From: Gimibacter soli
GTDB lineage: Bacteria; Pseudomonadota; Alphaproteobacteria; Sphingomonadales; Kordiimonadaceae
Direction: 5' to 3'
Assembly: GCF_028463845.1 (NCBI RefSeq)
Contig: NZ_CP116805.1
Coordinates: 1,116,001 to 1,180,000 of the forward strand
Length of the DNA stretch: 64,000 bases
Notes under the pieces: generated by a model
Databases searched by the model: none
Seen by the model: the letters and a program-made list of their open reading frames with translations, nothing else
What the model was told of the DNA's origin: nothing
Translations under genes and position numbers: made by a program
Shown: positions 11,478-22,240 of the stretch, piece after piece
How the letters are laid out: each line of letters starts with the position of its first letter
How positions within the stretch are numbered: position 1 is the stretch's first letter

Positions 11478-13379
11478 GTGCTAAGTCCGCAGTTTCTGGA
11501 TGATCTGAAGCATCGCTTCACGCTTTCGGACGTGATCGGGCGCAGCGTGCGACTCGTGCGCCGCGGGCGCGAGCATACCGGCCTTTGCCCCTTCCATAAT
11601 GAAAAGTCGCCGTCTTTCACGGTCAATGACCAGAAAGGCTTCTACCACTGCTTCGGTTGTGGCGCCCACGGCAGCGTCATCGATTATGTGATGAACACGC
11701 AGGGGCTGGAGTTCATGGAGGCGATCAACACGCTCGCGGCGGAAGCGGGCGTGGAGGTGCCGAAACTGACACAGGCTGAAGCCGAACGATCCAAGGAACG
11801 CGCCTCGCTTTCCGAAGTGATGCAGACGGTGGCCGACTGGTACGCCACCCAGCTGCGCGGGCAGGTGGGGCGTATGGCTTATGACTATGTGAAAGGCCGG
11901 GGCCTGACCGACGCCACCATCGACCGCTACGGCCTTGGCTATGCGCCTGAAGGCCGCACCAGCCTGAAGGAAGCGATGCGGGCGCGGGGCATCCCCGAAG
12001 ACCAGCTGATCGAGACCGGCATGCTGATCGTGCCCGAAGGCGGCGGCGAAACCTATGACCGTTTCCGCGACCGGGTGATGTTCCCGATTGGTGATCGGCA
12101 GGGCCGGATCATCGCTTTCGGTGGCCGGGCGCTTTCGAAAGACGCCAAGGCCAAATATCTGAACAGCCCGGAAACGACCATCTTCCACAAGGGCGCCACC
12201 CTTTATAACTGGGCGAATGCCCGTGCCGCCGCGCACAAGACAGGGCAGGTGCTGGTGGTGGAAGGCTATATGGACGTGATCGCGCTCGGCCAGGCCGGGA
12301 TAGACGAGGCCGTCGCCCCGCTTGGCACCGCGCTCACTGAAGAACAGATTTCGCACCTCTGGCATATGGCGGACGAGCCGGTGCTCGCCTTCGATGGCGA
12401 CAAGGCCGGCTTCCGCGCGGCCGAACGCGCCATGGAACGTGCCCTGCCGCTGTTGCGCCCGGGCAAGTCGCTGCGCTTTGTGATGCTGCCCGAAGGTGAA
12501 GACCCCGACACGCTGGTGCAGAAGGAAGGGCGCGGCGCCATGGAGCGGCTGGTTGACAAGGCCGAGCCGCTCGTCAGCCTTCTGTGGCGCACGCTCACGG
12601 ACGGTGTGCCCGCCGATACGCCCGAGCGCCGGGCGGGGCTTGAAAAAGAAATCTTCGTGCGGCTCGCCGATATTGCCGACGAGAATGTAAAAACGCTCTA
12701 TCAGAAAGACTTCCGCAACCGGCTGTATGAAAAATTCCGCCCGCAGCGGCCGGAACGCCAATCCTATGGCGGGGGCGGCGGCTTTGGCGGGCAGGGGCGG
12801 AAGGGCTTCAACCGCGCGCCGCTTGCCACGGGGCTTCTGTCGCGCACGCGGATCGGCGCCGGGCGCGGTGCAGGGCCGGTCACCGACCGGCTGGAAAAGA
12901 TCCTCGTCCTCACGCTTGTCAATCATCCCGAGCTTCTGGTGCGGTATGAGGAAGACCTCGCGCATATGGAATTCTCGGTGCCGGGGCTTGACGCGATCCG
13001 GAACCTTCTCCTAGACATGGCGGCTTCCGGCGACCCCCTTGACCGAGAGACGGTGACAACCCATCTATCGGGACGTGAGGAGGCCGGGGTCGTGCGGACG
13101 CTGATGGGCGAAGCCGGCCTCAGGAGCGACTGGTTTGCCTTTGACGCGGCGGCTTTATCGGATGCCCAGACGGGATTCGAGCACAGCCTGTCGCGCTATC
13201 GGCATATAACCGTCGCCTGGAGGGACTACCGGCAGGCCGAAGCTGATTACGCGGCGGACATGACTGAGGAAAATCACCGGCGGTTTGTAGCCGCGCAGGA
13301 AATTTTCCGCTCACTTGAGGAACGTGAAGCCTCGATCGCAGGTTACGGCCTCGAATCAAATAAGGTGCGCACGCTCTGA
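11478..13379 (+). CDS. dnaG: DNA primase
   Basis: DnaG lays down RNA primers at the replication fork. The 633-residue protein has the N-terminal CHC2 zinc-binding domain (CPFHNEKSPSF and HCFGCGAHG, residues about 38-65), the catalytic core with TOPRIM motifs VVEGYMDVIAL and AFDGDKAGFRA, a Gly/Arg-rich linker near residue 435 and a C-terminal DnaB-interacting region. The start is a GTG after GGGACGGGGG. rpoD begins 45 bp after the stop, with a hairpin between. Confidence 0.97.
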   Translation: MLSPQFLDDLKHRFTLSDVIGRSVRLVRRGREHTGLCPFHNEKSPSFTVNDQKGFYHCFGCGAHGSVIDYVMNTQGLEFMEAINTLAAEAGVEVPKLTQAEAERSKERASLSEVMQTVADWYATQLRGQVGRMAYDYVKGRGLTDATIDRYGLGYAPEGRTSLKEAMRARGIPEDQLIETGMLIVPEGGGETYDRFRDRVMFPIGDRQGRIIAFGGRALSKDAKAKYLNSPETTIFHKGATLYNWANARAAAHKTGQVLVVEGYMDVIALGQAGIDEAVAPLGTALTEEQISHLWHMADEPVLAFDGDKAGFRAAERAMERALPLLRPGKSLRFVMLPEGEDPDTLVQKEGRGAMERLVDKAEPLVSLLWRTLTDGVPADTPERRAGLEKEIFVRLADIADENVKTLYQKDFRNRLYEKFRPQRPERQSYGGGGGFGGQGRKGFNRAPLATGLLSRTRIGAGRGAGPVTDRLEKILVLTLVNHPELLVRYEEDLAHMEFSVPGLDAIRNLLLDMAASGDPLDRETVTTHLSGREEAGVVRTLMGEAGLRSDWFAFDAAALSDAQTGFEHSLSRYRHITVAWRDYRQAEADYAADMTEENHRRFVAAQEIFRSLEEREASIAGYGLESNKVRTL

Positions 13380-13387
13380 TGTGCTAT

Positions 13388-13410
13388 AGGTGCGATTCGC
13401 ACCTGCTTTT
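13388..13410 (+). terminator. Hairpin with T tract between dnaG and rpoD
   Basis: AGGTGCG pairs perfectly with CGCACCT around ATT, followed by GCTTTTT. It fills the short dnaG-rpoD gap and ends only a few bases before the rpoD ribosome site (TGGAG). It could be a partial terminator or an RNA-processing signal that sets rpoD levels relative to dnaG. Confidence 0.6.
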
Positions 13411-13424
13411 TGGAGATTTAACGG

Positions 13425-15662
<2,238 letters not shown>

Positions 15663-15669
15663 GGCACGC

Positions 15670-16608
15670 ATGCTGAACGCTGTGACAAAATCTGATGGGA
15701 GGGGGCGCCGCTGGCGCTCCCTTCTGTGCTTTCTGGGGCTCGCGGCGGTCAGCCTGCCGGCCTTTGCCGACCCTTCGGCACCGGCCCTGCACCGCGACCG
15801 TTACGGGCGCTTCAATGTGGAAACCACAGTGAATGGCCGCGAAGGCTTCCTGTTCCTTGTGGATACGGGTGCCAGCCGCACCACCGTTTATCGCAGCCTG
15901 GCTGCCGACCTCGGCCTTCGCTCGCTGCCGCGCACGCAAACCATCATCACGGCGACCGGCACGCAGGAAAGCCTCGTCTATCCGATTGCTTCGATCAGCG
16001 CCTTCGGGCGCACCTTGCGGCCCGGCCAGATGGCAGCCTTGCCGGAGCGCACGCCCGGTCATCTGGCGGGCGTTCTCGGCATCGATATTCTGCGCGGCGC
16101 CATGATCGAATTCAATGTGAAGAAGCCCGCTGGCCGACTGCTGCCGCCGGGTTCGGCGCCTGGCGATGGCGGCTGGGTACGCATCGATGGCCGTCCTGTC
16201 GGTTATGGCTCGCTGGCGCTCGAAGTGGTGGTGGACGGCGTCACCATCCCCGCCTTCATCGACACAGGTGCCGGCCTCAGTGTTTTCAATCCGCCAGCTG
16301 GCAAGGCGCTCGGGAAAGACAGTCTTGTCCTCAACAAGAACGGCAAGCCGCGCCGCACGCCGGGCATCAGCGCGGGGGCGGGCAATATTGCCGGCTATCT
16401 GCGCGACGTTGGCGAACTCAATATTGGCGACCATAGGGTGACGACAGTGCGGGTGACCGAGGCCGACTTGCCGGTGTTCGACCTGTTTGGCGCAACCGAA
16501 TTCCCGGCCATGATCTTGGGGATGGATATCCTCGCCAAGCAGGATTTTGCGGTGGACCTTGGCCATTGGCGCCTGTGGATCCGCCCGCCCGCTCAGAAGC
16601 AGGACTAG
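15670..16608 (+). CDS. Secreted retropepsin-like aspartyl protease
   Basis: The 312-residue protein has an Arg-rich N-region and hydrophobic signal sequence ending ...LPAFA (about residue 33). Two aspartyl-protease motifs follow, LFLVDTGASRT (Asp65) and AFIDTGAGLS (Asp198), each starting a homologous lobe, with hydrophobic-Gly motifs LGIDIL and LGMDIL. The family (gag-asp-like) includes bacterial periplasmic or membrane proteases of mostly unknown substrate. It starts seven bases after rpoD and its TAG stop shares CTAG with the stop of the convergent flagellin-like gene. Confidence 0.85.
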   Translation: MLNAVTKSDGRGRRWRSLLCFLGLAAVSLPAFADPSAPALHRDRYGRFNVETTVNGREGFLFLVDTGASRTTVYRSLAADLGLRSLPRTQTIITATGTQESLVYPIASISAFGRTLRPGQMAALPERTPGHLAGVLGIDILRGAMIEFNVKKPAGRLLPPGSAPGDGGWVRIDGRPVGYGSLALEVVVDGVTIPAFIDTGAGLSVFNPPAGKALGKDSLVLNKNGKPRRTPGISAGAGNIAGYLRDVGELNIGDHRVTTVRVTEADLPVFDLFGATEFPAMILGMDILAKQDFAVDLGHWRLWIRPPAQKQD

Positions 16609-17447
16609 AAGCGCTCGCCTTCCGGCCGCGCGAACAGCGATAGCAGTGCGCCGGGCGTGCCGTTCGCGATGTTCGTGTCGGCCTGACCCAGAATTTCCCG
16701 CACTCGCTCTGCCGCTGTTTGCGCGTCTGTCAGCGTCAGCACGCCCGGCGCATCAGTGCTCGCGGTCGCGGTGTCTGCGTCAAAATTCAGGGCGAAGGAT
16801 CGCACGCTTTGCAGCCGGTCGCTTCCTGCACCGATCGCTGTCAGGGCTTCGGCGGCATTGCCAAGGGAATCGTCGATGGCGGCGAGGCTCGCTTCCGCGG
16901 CGTCGGCACTGGTGACGGATGCGTCATCGGTCAAGGTCAGCACGTCGCCGCCGAGGCTGAAGTCGCGGCCACGCACCTCGATCCGCCCGCCGCCCAGCAA
17001 CCCGGTCTCGGCACCTGCGGTTGCCTTGTCGCTGGCGAGCAGATTGGTGCCTTCGAACCCGGCGCCGGCGATGGCGTCCTTAAGGTCCGCTTTCAGACTG
17101 TTGAATTCGTTGGTGAGTTTGGCCCGATCCTTGTCGGCAAGCTCGGGGTCTGTCGCCTCGCGTGCCACATCCCTTAGTTTCGAAAGGATGCCAGCAGCCT
17201 TGTCCCCGCTCGCAAGGGCAGCGTCTGTAGTGGCGATGGCCTTGTCCAGCCGCTCCCGCACGCCTGCAACAGCGCCCGATCCGCCCAGAAGTGAAGGGTC
17301 GGGCCCGACGGTATCGACCGGAGACCGGCGGGTCGTGCCGGTCTCCGCAGGGCTCGTGGGATCAAGTTGATACAATGGCTTTGGCTGCCCGGTCGCTTGC
17401 GGATAGGCGGCAAAAAGCGTCAGATAATCAACATTGCCCACTGCCAT
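16605..17447 (-). CDS. Divergent flagellin-like protein lacking the canonical N-terminal D0 segment
   Basis: The 280-residue protein has a flagellin-type D1 core (AGILSKLRDVAREATDPEL, AKLTNEFNSLKADL, GFEGTNLLAS) and a normal flagellin C-terminus (REILGQADTNIANGTPGALL). The first 60 residues (MAVGNVDYLTLFAAYPQA and a Pro/Thr/Ser-rich stretch) do not resemble the N-terminal helix that pairs with the C-terminal one in filaments. It follows the canonical flagellin gene by 28 bp on the same strand. It might be a minor filament or junction protein, or a degenerating paralogue. Confidence 0.72.
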   Translation of the reverse strand: MAVGNVDYLTLFAAYPQATGQPKPLYQLDPTSPAETGTTRRSPVDTVGPDPSLLGGSGAVAGVRERLDKAIATTDAALASGDKAAGILSKLRDVAREATDPELADKDRAKLTNEFNSLKADLKDAIAGAGFEGTNLLASDKATAGAETGLLGGGRIEVRGRDFSLGGDVLTLTDDASVTSADAAEASLAAIDDSLGNAAEALTAIGAGSDRLQSVRSFALNFDADTATASTDAPGVLTLTDAQTAAERVREILGQADTNIANGTPGALLSLFARPEGERF

Positions 17448-17475
17448 GGGGTGATGACGCGATCAAGCGTCCTCC

Positions 17476-18306
17476 TTATTTCTGGAACAGGCTCAGGATC
17501 GACGACGGCTGGCGATTGGCGATATTGAGCGCCACGATGCCAAGCTGCTCGCGCACGCCGTTTGCCGCCTGCTGGGCCGAGGTCTTGCCAAGGTTGGCAT
17601 CTACCAGATTGCCGATACCGATTTCGGTCGTATCGGAAAGCGCCTGGTTGAATTCGCGGGTCTGTTCCAGTCGCCGCGCGCCCGACCCGATGGTCGAGAG
17701 GCTGGCCGAAACGTTGCCGAGCGACTGTTCGATGGCGGCGACCGCATTGGCTGCATCGGCCGCCGTGCCGATCGAGGCGTCAGCAGCGAGGGTGACCTTG
17801 CCACCACCGAGGCTCAGGTCCTGATTGGCGATGGTGAAGGTTTCACTGCCATCCTGATTGGTAATGGCCGCGATGTCGCCGCCGCCACCTTCCACGGCAT
17901 TGGTGCCATTGAAAGACGCGCTTTTCACCACCTGGCCGATCTGGTCACGCAGCGAAGCAAATTCGTTGTTGAGGGCCTGACGGCTGGCATCATCAAGGCC
18001 CGGATCGCGCGCCGCGACGGCCTTTTCCTTCAGCTGCAACAGCAGGTCGCTCACCTGATTGCCGGCGGCTTCCGCCACGCTGGCGGTTGAAAGCGCGCGG
18101 TCAAGCGAGTCGCCCGAGGCGCCAAGCCCACCCACTTCACCCAGAAGCTTCTGGGCGATGGCGAAGGTCGCTGCATCGTCTTTCGGGCCGTTCACCTTCT
18201 TGCCGGTGGCAATCTGGTTGTTGGTCGACAGGGTTGAGGACTGGCTGCGATTCAGATTCTGAAGGCCGCCAAGCGACGAAGCGTTCGTATTGATGGAATT
18301 GACCAT
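17476..18306 (-). CDS. Flagellin
   Basis: The 276-residue filament protein has the N-terminal D0/D1 signature (VNSINTNASSLGGLQNLN, SQSSTLSTNNQIATGKKVNG) and the C-terminal D0 helix (VREQLGIVALNIANRQPSSI). It has little or no hypervariable D2/D3 domain, as in many short alphaproteobacterial flagellins. AGAGGAGA lies upstream of the ATG. No flagellar assembly gene is nearby, so this two-gene flagellin locus is detached from the main flagellar cluster. A clear sigma-28 or sigma-54 promoter was not found. Confidence 0.92.
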   Translation of the reverse strand: MVNSINTNASSLGGLQNLNRSQSSTLSTNNQIATGKKVNGPKDDAATFAIAQKLLGEVGGLGASGDSLDRALSTASVAEAAGNQVSDLLLQLKEKAVAARDPGLDDASRQALNNEFASLRDQIGQVVKSASFNGTNAVEGGGGDIAAITNQDGSETFTIANQDLSLGGGKVTLAADASIGTAADAANAVAAIEQSLGNVSASLSTIGSGARRLEQTREFNQALSDTTEIGIGNLVDANLGKTSAQQAANGVREQLGIVALNIANRQPSSILSLFQK

Positions 18307-18564
18307 GGGGCGTCACTCTCCTCTGAAATAACAGACATCGCCGGAACCAGATGGTTCGACGTGTCAGCACCCGTATTGACCCGATGCCGAGTATAGCAGA
18401 GCAGAAGGCCGGCAGGAAGATTTGGAGAAACTTTTACGGTTTCCGCCGGATTGCTGCCTTGCCTCTTGTAATTGGATTATATCGGTTTGATATTATGGTT
18501 TACCGTCAAAGAAGCCCGATTGCGGGCCAGGCGAGGCTGACAGCGAAGGAAAAGGGGAACACAG

Positions 18565-18786
18565 ATGAATCCGTTTGAAATGGTTGCGATCATTGTGATC
18601 GTCGTGGCGGTTGCCGGCATGGTCCGCAGCCATCACCGCACGCAGGCCGCACGGGCAGAACGACCCGCAGGTCCGGATGCTGAAACGTCAGCACGCCTCA
18701 ATGTGCTGGAGGAGCGTATCCGCGTGCTTGAGCGTATCGCGACCGACAAACGCTCCCGCCTCTCGGACGAAATCGACAGCCTTTAA
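18565..18786 (+). CDS. Small single-pass membrane protein with coiled coil (PspB-like)
   Basis: The 73-residue protein has one N-terminal membrane helix (residues about 5-20, VAIIVIVVAVAGMV) and a C-terminal charged helix LNVLEERIRVLERIATDK. This layout resembles PspB, the phage-shock membrane component, and related small proteins, but no psp partner is nearby, so the name is only a resemblance. AAGGAAAAGGGG precedes the ATG. Confidence 0.7.
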   Translation: MNPFEMVAIIVIVVAVAGMVRSHHRTQAARAERPAGPDAETSARLNVLEERIRVLERIATDKRSRLSDEIDSL

Positions 18787-18831
18787 GGGCGTCCGGCATC
18801 CGTTCAGGCTGGTGATACGGGAGGGCGGGCC

Positions 18832-19182
18832 ATGCCCAGATTTCTAGCCGTTTATATGATGAAAGCGGAGAATGTCGCGCGCTTCCGCGAGCTCCCGAAG
18901 GCCGAGCAGGATGCCATCGATAACGCTGGCTTGCCGGCATGGACCGCGTGGGAGGAAAAGAACGCTGCGGCCCTCATTGACCGTGGCGGGATGGTCGGCA
19001 AGACGACCCGTGTTACCCGCGACGGTATCGGCCCCGCCTCGAACGATTTCTGCGGCTATATGATCGTGGAGGCTGCAACGGCCGAAGCCGCCGCCCGCCT
19101 GTTTGCCGATCATCCGCACTTCACCATATTCCCCGGCGACGGCGTGGACATCATGCCGTTCGTCACCGAACCACCCGCCTGA
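18832..19182 (+). CDS. YCII-like domain protein
   Basis: The 116-residue protein has the compact alpha/beta pattern of the YCII/DGPF superfamily: an opening strand (MPRFLAVYMM), a region with GGMVGKTTRV, the strand GYMIVEAATAEAAARLF and a short C-terminal strand. Its function is unknown. GGGAGGGCGGGCC lies before the ATG. It may share a transcript with the small membrane protein 45 bp upstream. Confidence 0.72.
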   Translation: MPRFLAVYMMKAENVARFRELPKAEQDAIDNAGLPAWTAWEEKNAAALIDRGGMVGKTTRVTRDGIGPASNDFCGYMIVEAATAEAAARLFADHPHFTIFPGDGVDIMPFVTEPPA

Positions 19183-19275
19183 AGCACTGCCGGGTACTTG
19201 CGGGCGGCCCGTTTCCGAAATCAGATTTTGCTACCCACAGAGGCGACCATTTGCTAGGTAGCCCGTGCGTGGTAG

Positions 19276-19352
19276 GCGCCTGTAGCTCAGTTGGTTAGAG
19301 CTGGCCGCTCATAACGGCTTGGTCGGGGGTTCGAGTCCCTCCGGGCGCACCA
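19276..19352 (+). tRNA. tRNA with CAT anticodon (Met elongator or Ile2)
   Basis: A complete 77-nt cloverleaf can be folded. The acceptor is GCGCCTG/CGGGCGC with one G-U pair, the D stem GCTC/GAGC, the anticodon stem GGCCG/CGGCT with loop CTCATAA (CAT at 19310-19312), the T arm GGGGG-TTCGAGT-CCCTC, and discriminator A followed by encoded CCA. Position 1-72 is paired, so it is not the initiator tRNA. Elongator Met and the lysidine-modified Ile2 cannot be separated with certainty by eye; the variable segment TTGGTCG is also found in Ile2 types. Confidence 0.93.
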
Positions 19353-19385
19353 CGCGGCTTCGGCAGCGCCGAGCGCGCTGTTTTG
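19353..19385 (+). terminator. Probable terminator of the tRNA gene
   Basis: CGCG-GCTTCGGC pairs with GCCGAG-CGCG with two single-base bulges around an AGC loop. The stem is followed by CTGTTTTGC, directly after the encoded CCA. Confidence 0.55.
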
Positions 19386-19394
19386 CTTTCGACG

Positions 19395-20150
19395 CTATCT
19401 TGCATTCAATTGAATGATCATTTCCTTCGCAGCGAGCGCCGCCGACGGCAAAAACATTGTCGATACAATTCGGCTGTCGACAATTACGTCATGCTTGTCA
19501 GCGATATTTTCCTTGTTCACGACTGCCGCGCCATTGGCGCGTAGCTGATCTTCAACAAGGAACGGCAGCAGCGTGCCCTCCTTTGCCCAGGACTTTGTGA
19601 TTTCGGTGGAGTTGGGGAAGCCCGCAACCCTTTTGCCGGCCACCATGAATTTGCCGTTGCTGAGTTTGACATTGGCAAAGGCACCCGGGCCGTGCCCGCA
19701 GCCACCGATGATGCCGCCGTTTTCATACACATCCCGCATTATCGCCAATAAGGCCTGATTGCTGGCGACATCAAACAGCGGGCCATAGCCGCCGCCAATG
19801 AAGACAGCTTCATAATCATCGGAATTGACCTGATCGGGCGATAGCGATGCATTCGCTTTATCCAGAAAGCCTTCATACTTGATCGTGTAGCTGCTGATGC
19901 CCAGTGGATCCATCATGAAGGATACCTTCCCGCCTTTCGGGGAGGCGAAATCGACCTGATATCCGTGGGAATAAAAAACATGGTAAGGCGGGGCCACCTC
20001 CCACAAATTGTTCCTTGCATCATGTTTTTCTGCGTCGCCCATATCGTCGACGTTGGATACCAGAATGAGTATCTTCCGGGGCTTTTCTTCCTGCGCGATT
20101 GCCGCTGCAGGGGCGAAAATTATCGCCAGGATAAGCAGTATTTTTTTCAT
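19395..20150 (-). CDS. Exported DJ-1/PfpI family protein with a displaced cysteine
   Basis: The 251-residue protein starts with a signal peptide (MKKILLILAIIFAPAAAIAQ) and has the DJ-1/PfpI glutamine-amidotransferase-like fold: ILVSNVDDM, DYEAVFIGGGYGP and an elbow GGCGHGPGAF near residue 156. In the usual elbow (A-x-C-H-G-P) the Cys directly precedes His; here a Gly is in that place and the Cys is one residue earlier. Relatives include Hsp31-like chaperone/glyoxalases and type 1 amidotransferases. The ATG at 20150 is used because upstream in-frame sequence would bury the signal peptide. Function is unknown. Confidence 0.8.
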   Translation of the reverse strand: MKKILLILAIIFAPAAAIAQEEKPRKILILVSNVDDMGDAEKHDARNNLWEVAPPYHVFYSHGYQVDFASPKGGKVSFMMDPLGISSYTIKYEGFLDKANASLSPDQVNSDDYEAVFIGGGYGPLFDVASNQALLAIMRDVYENGGIIGGCGHGPGAFANVKLSNGKFMVAGKRVAGFPNSTEITKSWAKEGTLLPFLVEDQLRANGAAVVNKENIADKHDVIVDSRIVSTMFLPSAALAAKEMIIQLNAR

Positions 20151-20452
20151 TATGTTGGTTCCTCGCTGTTTGGGGGATGACCTGTCCCGATCTGGTCGTT
20201 CAATCCTCAAGTTTGGTTTAGCCCCATATGCCGCCCTGCTTTGGCGGGTGGCCGGGGTGGCTAGTCTAGGGGAATTGTGGCTGGAGAGCCACCAAACTCT
20301 CGAGGAAGTTCCGGGTCTTATGTCACGAATGGCTGCTACCGGGTCCTGTCGGTTTTCAGAAAAACTCGCGTGCCGACAATGGCGCCACACGATTCCGCTT
20401 GCATAAAAGAACGAACGTTCATATTTATATCGAGCCGAAAACAGGATGAAAA
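20151..20452. promoter_or_regulatory. Divergent spacer with putative TetR operator
   Basis: No gene was seen in this spacer. Near its right end GAACGAACGTTC (20409-20420), containing the palindrome GAACGTTC, lies between TTGCAT (20399-20404) and TATTTA (20422-20427), a plausible -35/-10 pair 17 bp apart. The site is a good candidate for autoregulation by the adjacent TetR protein. Confidence 0.5.
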
Positions 20453-21007
20453 ATGTCCCGGACCCGAAAGATCACGACAGACGATATTCTTGATGCCGCA
20501 GAGCGCGTGGTGGCCCGCCTTGGGGCTGCTGCGCTCTCCATCGATGCGGTGGCGCAGGAAGCCGGCGTCAGCAAAAGCCGGGTTGTCTATGATCACAAAT
20601 CGAAGTCCGGCCTTCTCGAGGCGCTGATCGAGCGCCAGATCGGGCGGGAGCAGGAACGGCAGGAAGCGGCGATCAAGGCCGCTGCCGGCACACCGCATCC
20701 TGAACTTTTCGGCCGCATCGCCGGTGCCGAGCGCACCCTCAATGAAGTGGACAAGGCCGTTGCCATGGCCGTGTGCGCTTCGATGTCCGGCGAGCAAAAG
20801 GTTCAGGAGCAAATCCGCGACTGGATCGAGGCAGATTTGAAGGCGATGGCCGATGGCCCGCGCCCGAAGGCAGCCCTGATGGCCTATCTGGCGCTCGGAG
20901 GCTTTTGCAATACGGAATTTTTCAGCTTCTACCGCTGGGATGAAGCTGAGAAGCAGGAGATTCTGGAAGGCATACGCAAGATTTACATGTCCTTCCCGGA
21001 AGACTAG
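20453..21007 (+). CDS. TetR-family repressor next to the RND efflux genes
   Basis: The 184-residue protein has a TetR helix-turn-helix at residues about 8-55 (TTDDILDAAERVVARLGAAA, VAQEAGVSKSRVVYDHKSK) and a TetR_C-like ligand domain. The normal recognition-helix YYHF pattern is VYDH here. It is 51 bp upstream of, and codirectional with, the membrane fusion protein gene, so it probably represses both itself and the pump through the palindrome at 20409-20420. Confidence 0.9.
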   Translation: MSRTRKITTDDILDAAERVVARLGAAALSIDAVAQEAGVSKSRVVYDHKSKSGLLEALIERQIGREQERQEAAIKAAAGTPHPELFGRIAGAERTLNEVDKAVAMAVCASMSGEQKVQEQIRDWIEADLKAMADGPRPKAALMAYLALGGFCNTEFFSFYRWDEAEKQEILEGIRKIYMSFPED

Positions 21008-21058
21008 AGTGGACTCCCGAAGTCACCAGAGAGTGACTCGTCAATAAAGGAAACTTTC

Positions 21059-22234
21059 ATGGACAGCAGGATAAAGGCACACCTCAAGGTGTGCTTGGTT
21101 TCGTCTTTCATCGTTTTTTCAGGCCTTGAAGCAGCGTCAGCGCAGTTTGGCGGGGAAATGCCCCCGCCGGCGGTGGGTGTTGTCGAGGTCAATGCTGCGA
21201 CCGTGCCGGTTGTCAGCGAGCTTCCGGGCAGGATTGCCGCCACGCGTGTGGCGGAGGTGCGTCCGCAGGTTTCGGGCATCCTCAAGGCCCGTGTGTTTGA
21301 ACAGGGCGCACGGGTGAAAGCCGGTGACGTGCTCTTCCGCATCGATCCCGCCATGTTCACGGTGCGGGTGGCCAGCGCCGAAGCCTCGCTCGAACGGGCA
21401 AAGGCAGCGGACGCCAACGCCAAGCTGCAGCTTGAACGCCAGCGCGTGCTTCTTGAAAAGAAAGTGGCGAGCCAGGCAGCCTATGACACCGCCGTTGCGG
21501 CATCTGCGCAGGCAGAAGCCGATGTTGCCTTCGCCAAGGCTGCGGTTGCCGAAGCCAAAATCAACCTTGCCTATACCGAAATCCGCGCCCCCATCAGCGG
21601 TATCATCGGCGGCGCGCTTGTCACCGAAGGCGCGCTGGTGACGGCGGAAGGGGCTGAAAGCCTCGCGCTTATCCAGCAGGTCGATCCCGTTTATGCCGAT
21701 TTCACCCAGTCCGCCGACGAGCTTCTGGCGCTGAAGCGTGCGGTGGCCGACGGCCGGCTTGAAAGCACGGCGGAAGGCGACGCTCGCGTGTCGCTCGTGC
21801 TGGGCGATGGCACCGATTATGGCCGGGCGGGCAAGCTGCTGTTCTCGACCGCGAATGTCGATCCCGGTACTGGGCAGGTGACGCTTCGGGCCGAGTTCCC
21901 GAACGACAGCCGCGATCTGCTACCCGGCATGTATGTGCGGGTGAAGATCGAACAGGCCGTGCGTCAGGGTGCGATCACCGTGCCGCAGCGTGCCGTGTTC
22001 TGGACGGATACCGGCGCCCCGCAGGTTTATGTGGTGACCGCCGAAGGTGTGGCTGAGGTGCGGCCCGTCTCGCTTGGTGCTGCCAGCGGTTCCGACTGGG
22101 TCGTGGAAAGCGGCCTCGCGGACGGTGCGACCGTCATCGTGAATGGTGTCCAGAAGGTGCAGCCCGGCGGCAAGGTGATGGCCGAGCCCTGGTCGCGGCC
22201 TGAAGACAGCACACTCGCACAGCGTGCGGAGTAA
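21059..22234 (+). CDS. RND efflux periplasmic adaptor (membrane fusion protein)
   Basis: The 391-residue AcrA/MexA-type adaptor links the inner membrane RND pump to an outer membrane channel. It has an N-terminal signal sequence ending near residue 30, the lipoyl/barrel-sandwich halves (VRPQVSGILKARVFEQGARV, YTEIRAPISGIIGGA) flanking a long alpha-hairpin (residues about 105-165), and the beta-barrel and membrane-proximal domains (VPQRAVFWTDTGAPQVYVV). No lipobox Cys is visible. AAGGAAA precedes the ATG; the pump gene begins six bases after the stop. Confidence 0.94.
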   Translation: MDSRIKAHLKVCLVSSFIVFSGLEAASAQFGGEMPPPAVGVVEVNAATVPVVSELPGRIAATRVAEVRPQVSGILKARVFEQGARVKAGDVLFRIDPAMFTVRVASAEASLERAKAADANAKLQLERQRVLLEKKVASQAAYDTAVAASAQAEADVAFAKAAVAEAKINLAYTEIRAPISGIIGGALVTEGALVTAEGAESLALIQQVDPVYADFTQSADELLALKRAVADGRLESTAEGDARVSLVLGDGTDYGRAGKLLFSTANVDPGTGQVTLRAEFPNDSRDLLPGMYVRVKIEQAVRQGAITVPQRAVFWTDTGAPQVYVVTAEGVAEVRPVSLGAASGSDWVVESGLADGATVIVNGVQKVQPGGKVMAEPWSRPEDSTLAQRAE

Positions 22235-22240
22235 GCGACA

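Noticed and set aside
18306-18480. Sigma-28 or sigma-54 promoter before the flagellin gene
   Set aside because: AAAAGTTT is followed by GCCGG at the wrong spacing for sigma-28, and no GG-N10-GC pair fits sigma-54.
19276-19352. tRNA as an attachment site for an integrated element
   Set aside because: No integrase and no repeat of the tRNA 3' end was noticed downstream.
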